From Candidatus Methylomirabilota bacterium (lineage in GTDB: Bacteria > Methylomirabilota > Methylomirabilia > Methylomirabilales > Methylomirabilaceae): a DNA stretch of 64,000 nucleotides. This document shows positions 41,452 through 51,949 of this stretch, piece by piece (within the stretch, counting starts at the first letter, position 1; every line of letters starts with the position of its first letter). The stretch spans positions 1-64,000 of the forward strand of contig PQAM01000001.1 of the NCBI GenBank assembly GCA_003104975.1. Reading direction: 5' to 3'. The notes below the pieces were generated by a model. The model did no database searches. It was not told the DNA's origin and was given only the letters and a program-made list of their open reading frames with translations. The position numbers and the translations under genes are program-made.

Positions 41452-43190
41452 CTGACCCCCTGAAACAGCTTCTCGGAAATCGGATCGCCATAGTCGATGA
41501 TATCCTTGATGGCACCACCAGGCGGAATCATGGGGAAGCAGTTCTCTTCCCGGTCTGTGACCATGTCGACGAGGACCGGTCCCGGCATGGCAAAGGCCTG
41601 CTCCAGGACAGATTTGACCTCTTCCGGCCGCCTGGCACGTAGCCCGGTCACCCCATAGGCCTCCGCCAGCTTCACGAAATCGGGTTGTATCGCCAGATCC
41701 ACTTGAGAATATCGGCGGCCATAAAACAGTTCCTGCCACTGCCGTACCATCCCGAGATAGCCGTTGTTGATGATCACCGTCTTGACCGGCAGATTGTTCT
41801 CAACGCACGTGACCAGATCCTGATTGGTCATCTGAAAGCTCCCATCGCCGTCGATGCAGATGACCAGATCGTCCGGGAAGGCCGCTTGAGCACCCATGGC
41901 CGCGGGGAATCCGTAGCCCATCGTCCCCAGCCCGCCGGAGGTCAGCCAACGGCGCGGCCGGTGACCCCGATAGCGCTGCGCCGCCCACATCTGGTGCTGG
42001 CCGACGCCCGTTGCGACGATCGGGTTCATGGCCTCGCTCACCTCATAGACCATGTCGATGGCATACTGCGGTTTGATCGTGTCGCGCATCGGACCGTATC
42101 GAAGCGGGTGTTTGGCCCTCCATTCCGCGAGTTCCGCGTACCACTCCTCAAGGTCGTGCGCCCACTGCCGCTCCACCCGGCTCACGGCTCGATTCAACTC
42201 GCCAAGCACCTGCTTGACATCACCGACAATCGGTACATCGACGTGCACCGTCTTCCTGATTGAGGTCGGATCGACGTCGATATGAATGATCTTGCACTGT
42301 TTGCCGAATTCGGATAGTCTCCCGGTCACCCGATCGCTGAACCGCGACCCGACGGCGATCATCAGGTCGCAGTCAACCATCGCCATATTGGACCAGTAGG
42401 GTCCGTGCATCCCCACCATCCCAAGCCAGCGCGGCTCGGAGGTGTCGAAGGCGCCCAGGCCCATCAACGTCGTGACCACCGGGATCTGGGTCATCGCCAC
42501 CAGATCGCGGAGCTCATCGAACGCCTCCGAATGAATAATCCCGCCGCCGCCATAGATCAGCGGCCGCTTGGCGGCTTTCATCAATTCAACCGCCCGCTTG
42601 ATCTGGCCGGCATGGCCCTGCGTGGTCGGCTTGTAGCCTCGGATGTGCAGTTCCCGCGGATGGCCGCGGTATTCGGCGCGTCCCGTAATCACGTTCTTTG
42701 GAAGATCGACCAGTACCGGCCCCGGGCGACCGGAACGGGCGATGTAATACGCCTCCTTCACGATTCTGGGGATATCCTCGGTCTTGAGGGCAAGGAAGTT
42801 GTGCTTGGTGCAACTCCGCGTTGTGCCAACCACATCCGCCTCCTGAAAGGCATCGCAACCCATCGCCGTCGTCGGTACCTGACCGGTAAAGACGACGATG
42901 GCCATGGAATCCAGCAAGGCGTCGGTCACGCCGGTGATGGTATTGCAGGCCCCGGGCCCTGAGGTGACCATCACTGTCCCGACCTTGCCGCTGGCCTTGT
43001 AATACCCTTCTGCGGCATGGGTCGCACCCTGCTCGTGACGACAGAGGATGTGCCGGATCTTGGACGCGACTGCAGGATCGGTCATCACGTCGTAGGTATG
43101 CAGAATCACGCCGCCCGGAATACCGAAGACGGTATCTACCCCCTCTTCGACCAGGCTCCTCAGCAAAATCTCCGATCCTGTCAGTTTCAT
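41448..43190 (-). CDS. ilvB: Acetolactate synthase large (catalytic) subunit
   Basis: The 580-residue thiamine diphosphate enzyme condenses pyruvate to acetolactate. Visible: GIPGGVILHTYD at the N terminus, the catalytic Glu in CRHEQGATHAAEGYYKASGK, GPGACNTITGVTDALLDS and the ThDP motif CIDGDGSFQMTNQDLVTCVENNLPVK near residue 440. It is the first gene of ilvBNC, behind a promoter at 43249-43277, with AAGGAGAGGCGAGC before the ATG. Confidence 0.95.
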   Translation of the reverse strand: MKLTGSEILLRSLVEEGVDTVFGIPGGVILHTYDVMTDPAVASKIRHILCRHEQGATHAAEGYYKASGKVGTVMVTSGPGACNTITGVTDALLDSMAIVVFTGQVPTTAMGCDAFQEADVVGTTRSCTKHNFLALKTEDIPRIVKEAYYIARSGRPGPVLVDLPKNVITGRAEYRGHPRELHIRGYKPTTQGHAGQIKRAVELMKAAKRPLIYGGGGIIHSEAFDELRDLVAMTQIPVVTTLMGLGAFDTSEPRWLGMVGMHGPYWSNMAMVDCDLMIAVGSRFSDRVTGRLSEFGKQCKIIHIDVDPTSIRKTVHVDVPIVGDVKQVLGELNRAVSRVERQWAHDLEEWYAELAEWRAKHPLRYGPMRDTIKPQYAIDMVYEVSEAMNPIVATGVGQHQMWAAQRYRGHRPRRWLTSGGLGTMGYGFPAAMGAQAAFPDDLVICIDGDGSFQMTNQDLVTCVENNLPVKTVIINNGYLGMVRQWQELFYGRRYSQVDLAIQPDFVKLAEAYGVTGLRARRPEEVKSVLEQAFAMPGPVLVDMVTDREENCFPMIPPGGAIKDIIDYGDPISEKLFQGVR

Positions 43191-43248
43191 GCTCGCCTCT
43201 CCTTACCCCCTACCCCCTTTTGCGCAATACATCGATAAGTTCGTAATT

Positions 43249-43277
43249 CTTTTAGCACATCCCCTTCTTCGCGTCAA
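43249..43277 (-). promoter_or_regulatory. Promoter of ilvBNC
   Basis: On the minus strand TTGACG (43277-43272) and TAAAAG (43254-43249) are 17 bases apart, ~60 bases before ilvB. The short leader contains a G-rich run but no obvious leader peptide, so classical attenuation by branched-chain codons is not supported. Confidence 0.6.
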
Positions 43278-43279
43278 CG

Positions 43280-44875
43280 TTAATCTTCCCCTGATGGGGT
43301 ACCTTCGATCTTCTGTCGGCGGCTGATCAGCCATTGCAGCAGACCACGCAACTCCTCGGAGCCCATACCGGCCGCCGCAAGCAGAAATACCGCACCGCAG
43401 ATCACAAGCTCGACCGTCAGCACCGCGGCACGATGAAGCGATGATTCGATCGTCAGCGGGTCATACGCATAGCTCAGCGATAGGCCGATGACGGCCATCA
43501 AGCCGGCAGCCCCGGCGACCTTGGCCAGTGAGCGCAGGCGTAACCCATCGAGCCGCCCGAGACGCCGTTGCAGACAGACCAACAGCAGGCCCAGGTTCAC
43601 GAAGGAGGACAGGGTGGTCGCCAGCGCGAGACCGGCCAGCCCCAGCGGCCGCATCAGCAGGAGCGATGCGACAATATTGGCCACCACGGCCGCCATCCCG
43701 ATCTTGACCGGCGTCGCCGTATCCTGCAGCGAATAGAAGGCCGGGACGAGGATCCGGTTCGACACATAGGCCCCGAGACCGAAGGCGTAGAACAACAGAA
43801 CATCAGCGGTGGCGAGGGTGACTGTTCGATCAAAGGCGCCCCGTTCGAAGAGGATCTGGATGATCTGCACCCTGAAGACCATCAGGCCGACCATCGACGG
43901 CAGCGTTACGAAGAGGACCAGACGGATGGCATAGGCGACCGTGGCGCCAACCTCTCTCAGGGACCGGTTGGCCGCCTGCCTCGCCATCGCGGGGAAGGCC
44001 GCTGTGGCAATCGCCACACCGAACAGACCGATTGGGAGCTGGATCAATCGGAAGGCATAGTACAGGATGGAGATCCCGCCCTCCCCCATCAACGACGCGA
44101 GCAGGGTGCCGATAAAGACATTGAGCTGCGTGACGGCCAAACCGGCGATCCCCGGCGTCATCAGCCGCGCGATCCGCCCGACCGCAGGATCGCCGACATC
44201 GAGACTCCACCGCACGCCCCGACTTCCGCTCAGAATCGCCGGGATCTGGATCAGAAGCTGGCCGACGCCGCCGATGAGGACGCCGATAGCCAGCGCGACG
44301 ATCGGCGGGTCCATATGCGGTGTGAGAAATAGCGCACAGCCGATCATGGCGACGTTGAGCACGCTGGGCGAGAGCGCCGGGGTGGCGAAGTGGCCCTGCG
44401 AATTGAGGATCGCCATGAAGAGCGCCGCCACCCCGATCAACAGGATATACGGAAACATCACCCGGGTCAGATAGACGGCCAGATCGAGTTGTGAGGGGAT
44501 CGCGTGAAAGCCGGGGGCGATGAGCCTGATCAACCAGGGCGCGAACACAATGCCGACACTGGAGACCGCCAGCAGCAGCAACGTCAGCATACTCAAGACG
44601 GTCCAGGCCAATCGCCAGGCGCCCTCACGCCCGCGCGTCCGGAACGATTCAGTGAAGACCGGGATAAATGCCGCCGAGAGGGCGCCCTCCCCCAGCAGTT
44701 CGCGTAACATATTGGGGAGACGGAAGGCGGCGAAAAAGGCATCGGTCGCGGTTCCGGCGCCGAAGGCCCTGGCAATGATCAGATCGCGGACAAAGCCGAG
44801 AATACGGCTCAACAGGGTGGCCGCGCTGACCACACCGGCCGCCCGCGCGATCTTTCCGCGGTGTTCGTGCTCCAT
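43280..44875 (-). CDS. murJ: Lipid II flippase MurJ
   Basis: The 531-residue MOP-superfamily membrane protein has about fourteen helices and moves lipid II across the inner membrane for peptidoglycan synthesis. It opens with GVVSAATLLSRILGFVRDLIIARAFGAG and TDAFFAAFRLPNMLRELLGEGALSAAFIPVF, strongly conserved in MurJ. Essential Arg residues in the central cavity (in RILGFVRD and FRLPN regions) are visible. It is divergent from rpsT. Confidence 0.94.
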   Translation of the reverse strand: MEHEHRGKIARAAGVVSAATLLSRILGFVRDLIIARAFGAGTATDAFFAAFRLPNMLRELLGEGALSAAFIPVFTESFRTRGREGAWRLAWTVLSMLTLLLLAVSSVGIVFAPWLIRLIAPGFHAIPSQLDLAVYLTRVMFPYILLIGVAALFMAILNSQGHFATPALSPSVLNVAMIGCALFLTPHMDPPIVALAIGVLIGGVGQLLIQIPAILSGSRGVRWSLDVGDPAVGRIARLMTPGIAGLAVTQLNVFIGTLLASLMGEGGISILYYAFRLIQLPIGLFGVAIATAAFPAMARQAANRSLREVGATVAYAIRLVLFVTLPSMVGLMVFRVQIIQILFERGAFDRTVTLATADVLLFYAFGLGAYVSNRILVPAFYSLQDTATPVKIGMAAVVANIVASLLLMRPLGLAGLALATTLSSFVNLGLLLVCLQRRLGRLDGLRLRSLAKVAGAAGLMAVIGLSLSYAYDPLTIESSLHRAAVLTVELVICGAVFLLAAAGMGSEELRGLLQWLISRRQKIEGTPSGED

Positions 44876-44885
44876 CAGAAAATCC

Positions 44886-44914
44886 TTGACAAGTACGCGC
44901 CGCTGCTTTCTAAT
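44886..44914 (+). promoter_or_regulatory. Promoter of rpsT
   Basis: A consensus TTGACA at 44886 and TCTAAT at 44909 are 17 bases apart, ~65 bases upstream of the S20 start. It lies in the short divergent gap with murJ. Confidence 0.75.
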
Positions 44915-44980
44915 GAGCAGCGCGATCGATCACTCCGTAGACCGGATAGGGACGAGACACGACAGAGGAGAAAGAGACAC

Positions 44981-45253
44981 ATGCCAATTACGAAGTCGGC
45001 ACAGAAACACATGCGGCAAAGCCAGAAGCGACGGTTGCGTAATCGTGCGGCCAAGAGCGCCTTGAAGACCGTCATCAAGAAGGTGCGGACGGAGATCGAG
45101 GGACAGGATCGGGATGCGGCCGGGAAGGCATTCGCGCAGGCGGTACCGTTCATTGACCGAGCCGCCAGCAAGGGGTTTATCCATAAGAACGCCGCGGCCC
45201 GCTATAAGTCACGGCTTGCCCGCCAACTCCACGCCCTCCCGCAACCGTCGTAG
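44981..45253 (+). CDS. rpsT: 30S ribosomal protein S20
   Basis: The 90-residue basic helical protein of the small subunit begins MPITKSAQKHMRQSQKRRL and continues with RNRAAKSALKTVIKKV and AASKGFIHKNAAARYKSRL. Its ATG follows GAGGAGAAAGAGACAC; the longer frame to 44861 is non-coding leader. It is the only plus-strand gene right of the terminus in this window, convergent with holA, which is a common arrangement around rpsT. Confidence 0.95.
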   Translation: MPITKSAQKHMRQSQKRRLRNRAAKSALKTVIKKVRTEIEGQDRDAAGKAFAQAVPFIDRAASKGFIHKNAAARYKSRLARQLHALPQPS

Positions 45254-45256
45254 GCC

Positions 45257-46273
45257 TCACGCCAGGCAGAGATTCCAGACCAACCCGGTCATCACCGCGG
45301 GGGCTGCGGCCTTTCCGGTCTTGATGGCCAAGTCGGCCTCCGAGAGCGCGTGAAGCGCGCCCGAGAGCTGCGGCCAGGAACGCGAGGCGGCGTGCTCTGC
45401 CAGGGCCGCGACGACGCGGGGCGGCAGATTGAATCCCTGGGTCATCCTGCCGACGGTGGCCGACTGCTCGCGAAGCGATTTGGCGCGGATCAGCAGACGG
45501 ATCTGCCGAGCGAGCATGCCGATAATGGCGAGGGGCTCTTCCCCGCTCTCCAAGAGACTGGTCAGACAACGGAGCGCCGGATCCAGATTTCGGCTCGACA
45601 CGGCATCGGTCAGTTGAAAGATCGATCGTACACGGGTTTCCCCAACCAGCGCCGCAACCTCCGACTCACCGATCTCCTCGCGCTCCCCAACGAAGAGTAT
45701 TAATCGCTCCAGGTTATAGATCAACTGACGAACATCGTCGCCCACCAGCGCCAGAAGCAGGCTGACGGCTTCAGGCTGCAGTCGTACCCCGCGCTCCCTG
45801 GCTGCCGCCGTCAGCGACTCCTTCAACGAATCCGCCTCCGGACGATCAAAGCGCAGCAGCACCCCTTTCTTCTGGAGGACCGCCGCCAAACGTGTCCTGA
45901 GATCCAGACGTTTCGCGACCAACACCAGACAGCTTGTCGGACAGGGCTCATTCAGATAGGCAAGCAGTTCCTCCTGCTGGTCCCGCGAAAGCCCCTCGAC
46001 GTCTCGAATCAGAATCACCCGACGCGGCGCGAGAAACGGCAGCGTCCTGGCACTCCCCAGAATTGATCCGCTTCCTGTCTCTCCAGGACGGATCTGGTCG
46101 AGATTCAGGTCTCTCATGCCCTCCTGGAGCAGTGCGTCCAGGAGCTGGTTCAGCACCTGTTCCCGACGATAGTCCTCTTCTCCGTAGAGGCAGTAGACCG
46201 AGGCGATCTCTCCGTGACGAAAGTCGTGAGTCTTGCGCGGTGAGTGCCGGCTGCCGACCTTGGACCAGGCCAT
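45257..46273 (-). CDS. holA: DNA polymerase III delta subunit
   Basis: The 338-residue clamp-loader subunit opens the sliding clamp ring. It shows SVYCLYGEEDYRREQVLNQLL near the N terminus, LPFLAPRRVILIRDVEGL and the C-terminal RQIRLLIRAKSL and LPPRVVAALAEHA segments typical of the delta family. As usual for delta it lacks a P-loop. It overlaps lptE by one base (TAATG); leuS-lptE-holA is a conserved order in Gram-negatives. Confidence 0.9.
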   Translation of the reverse strand: MAWSKVGSRHSPRKTHDFRHGEIASVYCLYGEEDYRREQVLNQLLDALLQEGMRDLNLDQIRPGETGSGSILGSARTLPFLAPRRVILIRDVEGLSRDQQEELLAYLNEPCPTSCLVLVAKRLDLRTRLAAVLQKKGVLLRFDRPEADSLKESLTAAARERGVRLQPEAVSLLLALVGDDVRQLIYNLERLILFVGEREEIGESEVAALVGETRVRSIFQLTDAVSSRNLDPALRCLTSLLESGEEPLAIIGMLARQIRLLIRAKSLREQSATVGRMTQGFNLPPRVVAALAEHAASRSWPQLSGALHALSEADLAIKTGKAAAPAVMTGLVWNLCLA

Positions 46274-46779
46274 TACACCCCATCCAGCAGTCGACTGACG
46301 ACCTGATCCGCAAGATCCGCGACCGCCCGAAGCGTCGCCTCATCCTGGGCGGTCTTGGTCTCTGCGAGGCCGGACCCGGTATAGTAATAGGCGATGCCCG
46401 TGACGCCGTCTCGAAGCAGCACCTTTTCGTCCGCCCGTTTCTTCAACGTAAAGGAGAAGAAGATGCTCATGCGAAGGCGCTTGGCCGTATCCACGGTGCC
46501 GAAGGCCAGCGGCTCTTCACCGAACCCTTCGATCGCCCCCTCCAGGACAGCGTCGGCGCCCTCCTCCACAATCCGCATCCGACCGTCGGCGGAAAGTCTC
46601 CGGGCCAACGCATCCCGAAGGGCCGGCTGAATCGTCGGACGGAAGGTCCGATTTTTGACCATCCCGATACTGATCGTCTTGACGGAGGGCTGAAGTGCGC
46701 TCATCTCTCCGGAACCGACCGGCCGATAGCCGCATCCGGCCAGTACCAGGAGTACCGCCACGTACACGATCGTCCTCAT
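46273..46779 (-). CDS. lptE: LPS assembly lipoprotein LptE
   Basis: The 168-residue product has a lipoprotein signal peptide with lipobox LVLAGC and mature start CGYRPVG. The CGYRP opening, the [20 protein letters not shown] segment and gene order (leuS-lptE-holA) identify LptE, the plug of the outer-membrane LptD translocon. This implies an LPS-bearing outer membrane. The frame extends upstream only as a shadow of leuS; its ATG overlaps the leuS TGA. Confidence 0.87.
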   Translation of the reverse strand: MRTIVYVAVLLVLAGCGYRPVGSGEMSALQPSVKTISIGMVKNRTFRPTIQPALRDALARRLSADGRMRIVEEGADAVLEGAIEGFGEEPLAFGTVDTAKRLRMSIFFSFTLKKRADEKVLLRDGVTGIAYYYTGSGLAETKTAQDEATLRAVADLADQVVSRLLDGV

Positions 46780-49370
46780 TGAATCCCCCCCGTGACGATA
46801 TTGACCAGTTTCTTCGGCACGACCACCACCTTCCGCGTCGTTCGCTCGCTTAACCACCCCTTGACCCGCTCGTCCGCCAGGGCCGCCTCGCGCATCGCCG
46901 TCTCGTCCGCATCGGCAGGCATGACGAGTCGGCTGCGGACCTTCCCGTCGATCTGAATCACCACCACCATCTCCTCGGCGGTAATGACGGCAGGGTCGAA
47001 GAGCGGCCAGGATGTCTGAAAGATGCTGCCGCCGCGCCCGAGCCGCTCCCACAACTCCTCGCACAGGTGCGGCGCAAAGGGCGACAGCAACAGCAGAAGG
47101 GTCTCGACCGCATAGCTATAGGCGAAGCGCCGCTCTCCGATCTCCTCTGCCGGACCCTTCAGCTCAAAGCGGCTGATCTCGTTGGTCAGCTCCATGAGGG
47201 CGCTGATGGCAGTGTTAAAGTGAAACTCATCCTCGATATCCTCCGTCACCCGTTTGACGGTCTGCTGGGCCCTGCGGTACAGGGCGCGGCCCGCTATGAG
47301 GTCCTGAAACGGGATCGGCGGCACACGATCCTTCAGTAACGCCTCCTGCTCCTCAACGAGGCGGACGATCCGGCACAAAAATCGGAATGAGCCCTCGACG
47401 CCCTGATCGGACCATTCCAGGTCCTTTTCCGGCGGGGCGGCAAACAGGCAGAACAGCCGGGCGGTATCGGCCCCATACTGCGCCAGAAGATCTTCGGGGT
47501 CGATCACGTTCTTTTTAGACTTCGACATCTTCTCGGTTCGCCCGACCTGCACCGGACGACCGCACGCGCGGCAGCACCCTGAACCGTCCACCTCCCCGGG
47601 CAACCGAAAGCCGTGCTCGGCGCACCGGGAGGTCTCTTTACACACCATACCCTGCGTCAACAGTCGATGGAACGGCTCGTCCACCGTCATCAGGCCCAGG
47701 TCGCGGACGGCCTTGGTAAAAAAGCGCGCGTACAGCAGGTGGAGAACCGCATGTTCGATCCCACCGATATACTGGTCGACCGGCATCCAGTAGTTCACAC
47801 GAGCAGCGTTCACCGGTCCATCCTCCGCCTCCGGGCTCGTGAATCGGAGAAAATACCAGGAGGAATCGACAAAGGTGTCCATGGTGTCGGTCTCCCGTCT
47901 GGCGGGACTGCCGCACTGCGGACATGGGACATTGACAAACTCGGCGACCTTCTGCAGCGGCGAGCCCCCCTTCATCGTGATCTCGACGTTCTGAGGCAGA
48001 ACAACCGGCAGATCCTCATACGGCACCGGTACGGTTCCGCACCCATCGCAGTAGATGATCGGGATCGGATTGCCCCAATAGCGCTGTCGCGAGATCCCCC
48101 AGTCGCGGAGCCGGTAGTTCACCGTCCGCCGCCCGATCCCCTCCCGTTCCAGAAAATCGGCAATCGCCTCGCGCGCCTGTCGGCTGTCCATACCGGTAAA
48201 TGGGCCGGAGTTGGTCAGAACACCCTCACCCTCATACGCCTGCTCCAGGCTGCGCTCATCCAACAGGGTATCGGTGGGTGTGACCGCCAGGCGGATCGGC
48301 AGGCCATACTTCCGAGCGAACTCAAAGTCGCGCTGATCATTGCTGGGTACCGCCATGATGGCGCCGGTTCCATACTCCGGCAGGACAAAGTTACCGATCC
48401 AGATCGGGATCCGCTCGTGTGTGAGCGGATTGACGGCATAGGCGCCGGTGAATACCCCTTCTTTTGCCGTGTCGGCCGCGACCCGCTTGATCCGGTCTTC
48501 CAGTTTCATCCGCTCAATGAACGCCCGGACCGGCTGCTCCTGCGAGGTGCCCTGTGTGAGATCGAGGACACGCGGGTGCTCCGGGGCGAGCACCATCAAG
48601 GTCGCTCCAAAGAGCGTATCCTGTCGCGTCGTAAAGATGGTGAGCGCCTCTCCCCGGTCGACCAGCGGAAAGCGCACCTCGGCCCCGACGCTCTTGCCGA
48701 TCCAGTTGCGCTGCATCACCTTGACCGGATCAGGCCATCCGACAAGGTGATCTAAACCGCTCAGCAGCTCTTCAGCGTAGGCGGTAATCCGGAAGAACCA
48801 CCCGGGCAGTTCCTTTTGTACGACAGGGGACCCGTCCCGCCAGCAGAGCCCCCCTTCCACCTGCTCGTTGGCCAGGACCGTCTGGCAGAGTTCGCACCAA
48901 TTGACGGCGGTCGATTTCTTATACGCCAGTCCCTTTTCATACAGCTTCAGGAACAGCCACTGCCCCCATGTGTAGTAGCTCGGATCGCTGCACGCGACCT
49001 CGCGCCGCCAATCGTAGGAAAACCCCATCCGTTTAAGCTGGGCGCGCATGTAGGCGATGTTGTCGTTGGTCCATTTCGCGGGATGCGTACGATGTTCGAT
49101 GGCGGCGTTCTCCGCCGGCAGACCGAACGAGTCCCACCCCATCGGGTGCAAGACGTTATACCCGCGCATCCTGAGGAATCGGGCCAGCACGTCGCCGATG
49201 GCGTAGTTGCGCACGTGGCCCATATGGATCCGACCGGACGGATAGGGGTACATCTCGAGGAGGTAGAACTTACGCTGCGGCGCCTCTTCGTTCGCCGCGA
49301 AGGCGCCGCTCTCCTCCCATGTTCGCTGCCACTTCGCTTCGATCGTCTTAAAGTCGTAACCCCGCGCCAT
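46776..49370 (-). CDS. leuS: Leucyl-tRNA synthetase
   Basis: The 864-residue class I synthetase has the HIGH-type motif in [21 protein letters not shown] near residue 41, a CP1 editing domain containing the threonine-rich [21 protein letters not shown], a zinc-type CPQC/ CRAC pair region, and the [12 protein letters not shown] catalytic loop near residue 583. The C terminus ends with [17 protein letters not shown] preceded by AGGAGCGGTCA. It heads the leuS-lptE-holA unit. Confidence 0.96.
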   Translation of the reverse strand: MARGYDFKTIEAKWQRTWEESGAFAANEEAPQRKFYLLEMYPYPSGRIHMGHVRNYAIGDVLARFLRMRGYNVLHPMGWDSFGLPAENAAIEHRTHPAKWTNDNIAYMRAQLKRMGFSYDWRREVACSDPSYYTWGQWLFLKLYEKGLAYKKSTAVNWCELCQTVLANEQVEGGLCWRDGSPVVQKELPGWFFRITAYAEELLSGLDHLVGWPDPVKVMQRNWIGKSVGAEVRFPLVDRGEALTIFTTRQDTLFGATLMVLAPEHPRVLDLTQGTSQEQPVRAFIERMKLEDRIKRVAADTAKEGVFTGAYAVNPLTHERIPIWIGNFVLPEYGTGAIMAVPSNDQRDFEFARKYGLPIRLAVTPTDTLLDERSLEQAYEGEGVLTNSGPFTGMDSRQAREAIADFLEREGIGRRTVNYRLRDWGISRQRYWGNPIPIIYCDGCGTVPVPYEDLPVVLPQNVEITMKGGSPLQKVAEFVNVPCPQCGSPARRETDTMDTFVDSSWYFLRFTSPEAEDGPVNAARVNYWMPVDQYIGGIEHAVLHLLYARFFTKAVRDLGLMTVDEPFHRLLTQGMVCKETSRCAEHGFRLPGEVDGSGCCRACGRPVQVGRTEKMSKSKKNVIDPEDLLAQYGADTARLFCLFAAPPEKDLEWSDQGVEGSFRFLCRIVRLVEEQEALLKDRVPPIPFQDLIAGRALYRRAQQTVKRVTEDIEDEFHFNTAISALMELTNEISRFELKGPAEEIGERRFAYSYAVETLLLLLSPFAPHLCEELWERLGRGGSIFQTSWPLFDPAVITAEEMVVVIQIDGKVRSRLVMPADADETAMREAALADERVKGWLSERTTRKVVVVPKKLVNIVTGGIQ

Positions 49371-49589
49371 TGACCGCTCCTGAACGATGATTGCTCAGAC
49401 CGGCTGGAAACGTAGCATAGGCGTCAGGATTGCGCAAGCGCGAAGCGGGTTCGTGAACAACAACACGATGGCGTGCGGGCAGAAGGACTGCGATGAGTGC
49501 GGAAGATGAGCGGGTTGAGGCGGACACGGCGGAACGATCCGACACGCTGAGCGCCTGCCGGTCAAGCTTCGCGATGTGGCCTTCGGTAC

Positions 49590-50045
49590 TCAGGCTGGTG
49601 GTGAGTGTGGACCGCCATGCCCCGGCAGCGAAACGACCCCCAACTGCTGCATGACGAAGCCCAGGAAGTTGTGCTGCGCCCAGCGCTCCACGATCTTTCC
49701 GTTTTCGATCCGGTAGATGACAATCCCCGTCATCTCGACCTTCTTTCCGGTCGGCTTGATCCCCTTGAACTCGCCGGTCTGCGTTCCGGTTCCGCTCACC
49801 CGTATGACGACCCGGTCACCCTCGGCGATCAGATCGTGAATGACGTGCGTTCCGTCTGGGTAGGCGCTCGCAAACACCTTGAACGACTGCTTGATGCCTT
49901 CCAGGCCCGGCTTCAGATCGGGGATCGGGGGCGGATCGTGATCGATCAGATTCTCGGAGAAGAACTCATCCAGCGACGAGAAGTTCTGCTTATCGGTCTC
50001 TTCGTAGAGGCGACGCACCAAACGCTTGTTGTCTTCGATCGACAT
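49590..50045 (-). CDS. SnoaL-like (ester cyclase family) protein
   Basis: The 151-residue protein has the NTF2-like fold pattern of SnoaL/ester cyclase proteins: RRLYEETDKQNFSSLDEFFSENLIDHDPP at the start, then GIKQSFKVFASAYPDGTHVIHDLIAEGDRVVIRVSGTGTQTGEF, and KIVERWAQHNFLGFVMQ near the end. The polyketide cyclase function of the namesake is unlikely here; many homologues are of unknown role. It stands alone behind a decent promoter. Confidence 0.8.
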   Translation of the reverse strand: MSIEDNKRLVRRLYEETDKQNFSSLDEFFSENLIDHDPPPIPDLKPGLEGIKQSFKVFASAYPDGTHVIHDLIAEGDRVVIRVSGTGTQTGEFKGIKPTGKKVEMTGIVIYRIENGKIVERWAQHNFLGFVMQQLGVVSLPGHGGPHSPPA

Positions 50046-50129
50046 CTCGCACCCCTTAGATGGCCGCTACCTTCGCGGGACTGACGACGAAGCCTGATTG
50101 AAGATCAACCCCGTGATTCGGTACGATAC

Positions 50130-50159
50130 ATTTAACGCGAGAAACTCTTGCCAAGTCAA
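50130..50159 (-). promoter_or_regulatory. Promoter of the SnoaL-like gene
   Basis: On the minus strand TTGACT (50159-50154) and TTAAAT (50135-50130) are 18 bases apart, about 85 bases upstream of the start codon. Confidence 0.5.
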
Positions 50160-50212
50160 GAAAAATCAATCGGGCATGGCGCAGCAGTTCCTCACGTCGC
50201 ACGGCCGCTCTC

Positions 50213-50938
50213 TCATCGGCATTGCCGTTCGCGAAGGGCAACATGCGCCTGCATGACCGCGCGGTCCGCCCGCGAAATAGCCGTCTGAGGCGCCATCATC
50301 ACCTCAGCCTTCCCCTCCTCGTCAGCGGCCGTCCTCAACGCATGCCGCGCCGGAATACCCGCCTCGACAAACTCCACATCACCCAGCCGGTAGCGCATAC
50401 CCGACGCCGCATTCAGTCGCTCGACTTCATCGGCGGCTTTTCTATAGATGGCCTTCCGCGCCTGTTCCTTGACCGATTCAACCTCCATCGTAGAAGGTGT
50501 CCAGTCGATCGTTACGTGAATATTCATGCCGGGCCTCGACAACCTTCGACCCTTGTCGTGAAGTCCAGGCAATTCACGCTCGGCGGCCCGAATGTCGGCC
50601 TGTATCTGCCAGCGTTCCAGGCCCGCCGCGTCGCGACTCAAGACCGCCGATGTAATCCGCCATACGCCTTCGGGTGCGCCGCTTTCCGGCACCAGCCTCC
50701 TCAGCAGCGACAGCACCTCCACGCGAACCGCCTCAGCCTTCGTCGGATCAGCCGCCACCTGCACCGTTGCGGAAACTTTTGCAGTGTGCGTCGCAACCCA
50801 ATACTCCTCCACAAGACGAAGTCGGACCTCGTGATCCCGGCACGGATCGGGAAATTCAGCCGCCCAACCTACGTTCCAGATTCCCGTCACAAGACACACG
50901 ACCGCCATCGTAAACGGCAATTGTCTGATACGACGCAT
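50213..50938 (-). CDS. Secreted protein of unknown function
   Basis: Starting at the ATG at 50938, the ~241-residue product has a signal peptide (basic RRIRQ head, FTMAVVCLVTGIW core, cleavage near GWAAEF) and a hydrophilic mature part rich in Glu, Arg and Ala, with a possible disulfide between Cys near the mature start (DPCRDHE) and the penultimate Cys. No catalytic motif or known domain is recognised. The frame is open to 51016 but the signal peptide indicates the later start. Confidence 0.6.
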   Translation of the reverse strand: MRRIRQLPFTMAVVCLVTGIWNVGWAAEFPDPCRDHEVRLRLVEEYWVATHTAKVSATVQVAADPTKAEAVRVEVLSLLRRLVPESGAPEGVWRITSAVLSRDAAGLERWQIQADIRAAERELPGLHDKGRRLSRPGMNIHVTIDWTPSTMEVESVKEQARKAIYRKAADEVERLNAASGMRYRLGDVEFVEAGIPARHALRTAADEEGKAEVMMAPQTAISRADRAVMQAHVALRERQCR

Positions 50939-51197
50939 CCGCTTCCCCCTTCGCTCTGTTCCGGTCCCGGATCGGACTTTCTCACAACCGCAAAATGACC
51001 AAGGGATCTCGCTCACATCCCTCCGCCCGTTTCTCAGCCTTCCAAGAATCCGTTCCAGGAAGCGTTCGAACGCGACGTGGCAGAAAATAAAGATTACCAG
51101 TGAATGGACACCTGACTCAAAAGCAGACTTAGCCCCTTTTTCTTTTTGCCGAATCGACGCAGCCAGTGGTAGTCACACGCTCATTTTGCCATTTTTG

Positions 51198-51488
51198 TCA
51201 CGATTCACGAGGGCTGGTAACCGTCACAGTATAGGTACCATCAGACTGACGCTTGTTAAGCCGCCACACCGTTATATCAATTTCACTCCATTCTTGGGAG
51301 GCGGCCAATAGTACAAGAGCTAGCTGGATCGCTTGGTTACGCGACAACTTGATGCCAACAGTTTGAAGTTCTTCGACGGGTTTGTTCTGTGATTTTCCGT
51401 CTTCGATAGGGTAAACGCGTTGACACCTGATATTGCCATCGATCTTGATGCTTGAAGCATACCGGCGTTTTTTCAAGACCTTTGACAT
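51198..51488 (-). CDS. Hypothetical protein downstream of a broken antitoxin gene
   Basis: A 96-residue basic protein beginning MSKVLKKRRYASSIKIDGN, with a predicted helix (LSRNQAIQLALVLLAASQEW) and a beta-rich end (EIDITVWRLNKRQSDGTYTVTVT). GGGAGGGGAGAT directly before the ATG supports translation. It follows the HigA-like pseudogene by 24 bases. No family is recognised. Confidence 0.55.
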   Translation of the reverse strand: MSKVLKKRRYASSIKIDGNIRCQRVYPIEDGKSQNKPVEELQTVGIKLSRNQAIQLALVLLAASQEWSEIDITVWRLNKRQSDGTYTVTVTSPRES

Positions 51489-51512
51489 ATCTCCCCTCCC
51501 TCAATGTGAGAC

Positions 51513-51949
51513 TTAGCCGCAAGAGACGCCTCCGGGGTAGAAGGTGGCCGGACTTACCCTAAATCGCTTACTCAATCGCTCGATGTGCTCCCGCGTGAGC
51601 CTTCGCTTCCCTCTGAGGATTTGCGACACGACGGACTGGCCCCCGAGCTCCTTCGCGAGATCGTATTGACTGAGCTCGTGTTGTCCCATGAGGAACCCAA
51701 GCACCTCTTCAGGGGTTGCCGGACCAATGAGGAATACCTTTTTTCATACTGCTCGATGATGGGAATGACGGCGCGCAGGTACTGACCGACGGCCGTACGG
51801 TTGTCGGCATCCAGGCTTCCGGATTCCCGCATCAGGATGCGGGCCGCATCGCTGTAGCCCCGGTGCACCTTCCTGCTCTTGATGGGTTGGGGCGGCAGAT
51901 GGAGATAGAGCCACCGGAGCAGCTCGTTGTCGATCGGCGACTCCCGTGG
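51513..51949 (-). pseudogene. HigA-like antitoxin gene with a frameshift
   Basis: Two frames together spell a HigA/COG5499-type antitoxin: one gives LRWLYLHLPPQPIKSRKVHRG ... GQYLRAVIPIIEQYEK, the other GPATPEEVLGFLMGQHELSQ ... KELGGQSVVSQILRG plus KRRLTREHIERLSKRF, the helix-turn-helix. The break is at a run of six A (minus strand; plus-strand T run at 51739-51744). One extra A would join the two frames smoothly. It is therefore a recent mutation or a homopolymer sequencing error. An in-frame stop at 51950 limits the N-terminal side. Confidence 0.65.

Noticed and set aside
41452-41739. N-terminal extension of ilvN
   Set aside because: It is an out-of-frame reading of the end of ilvB; the ATGA overlap at 41448-41451 marks the true start.
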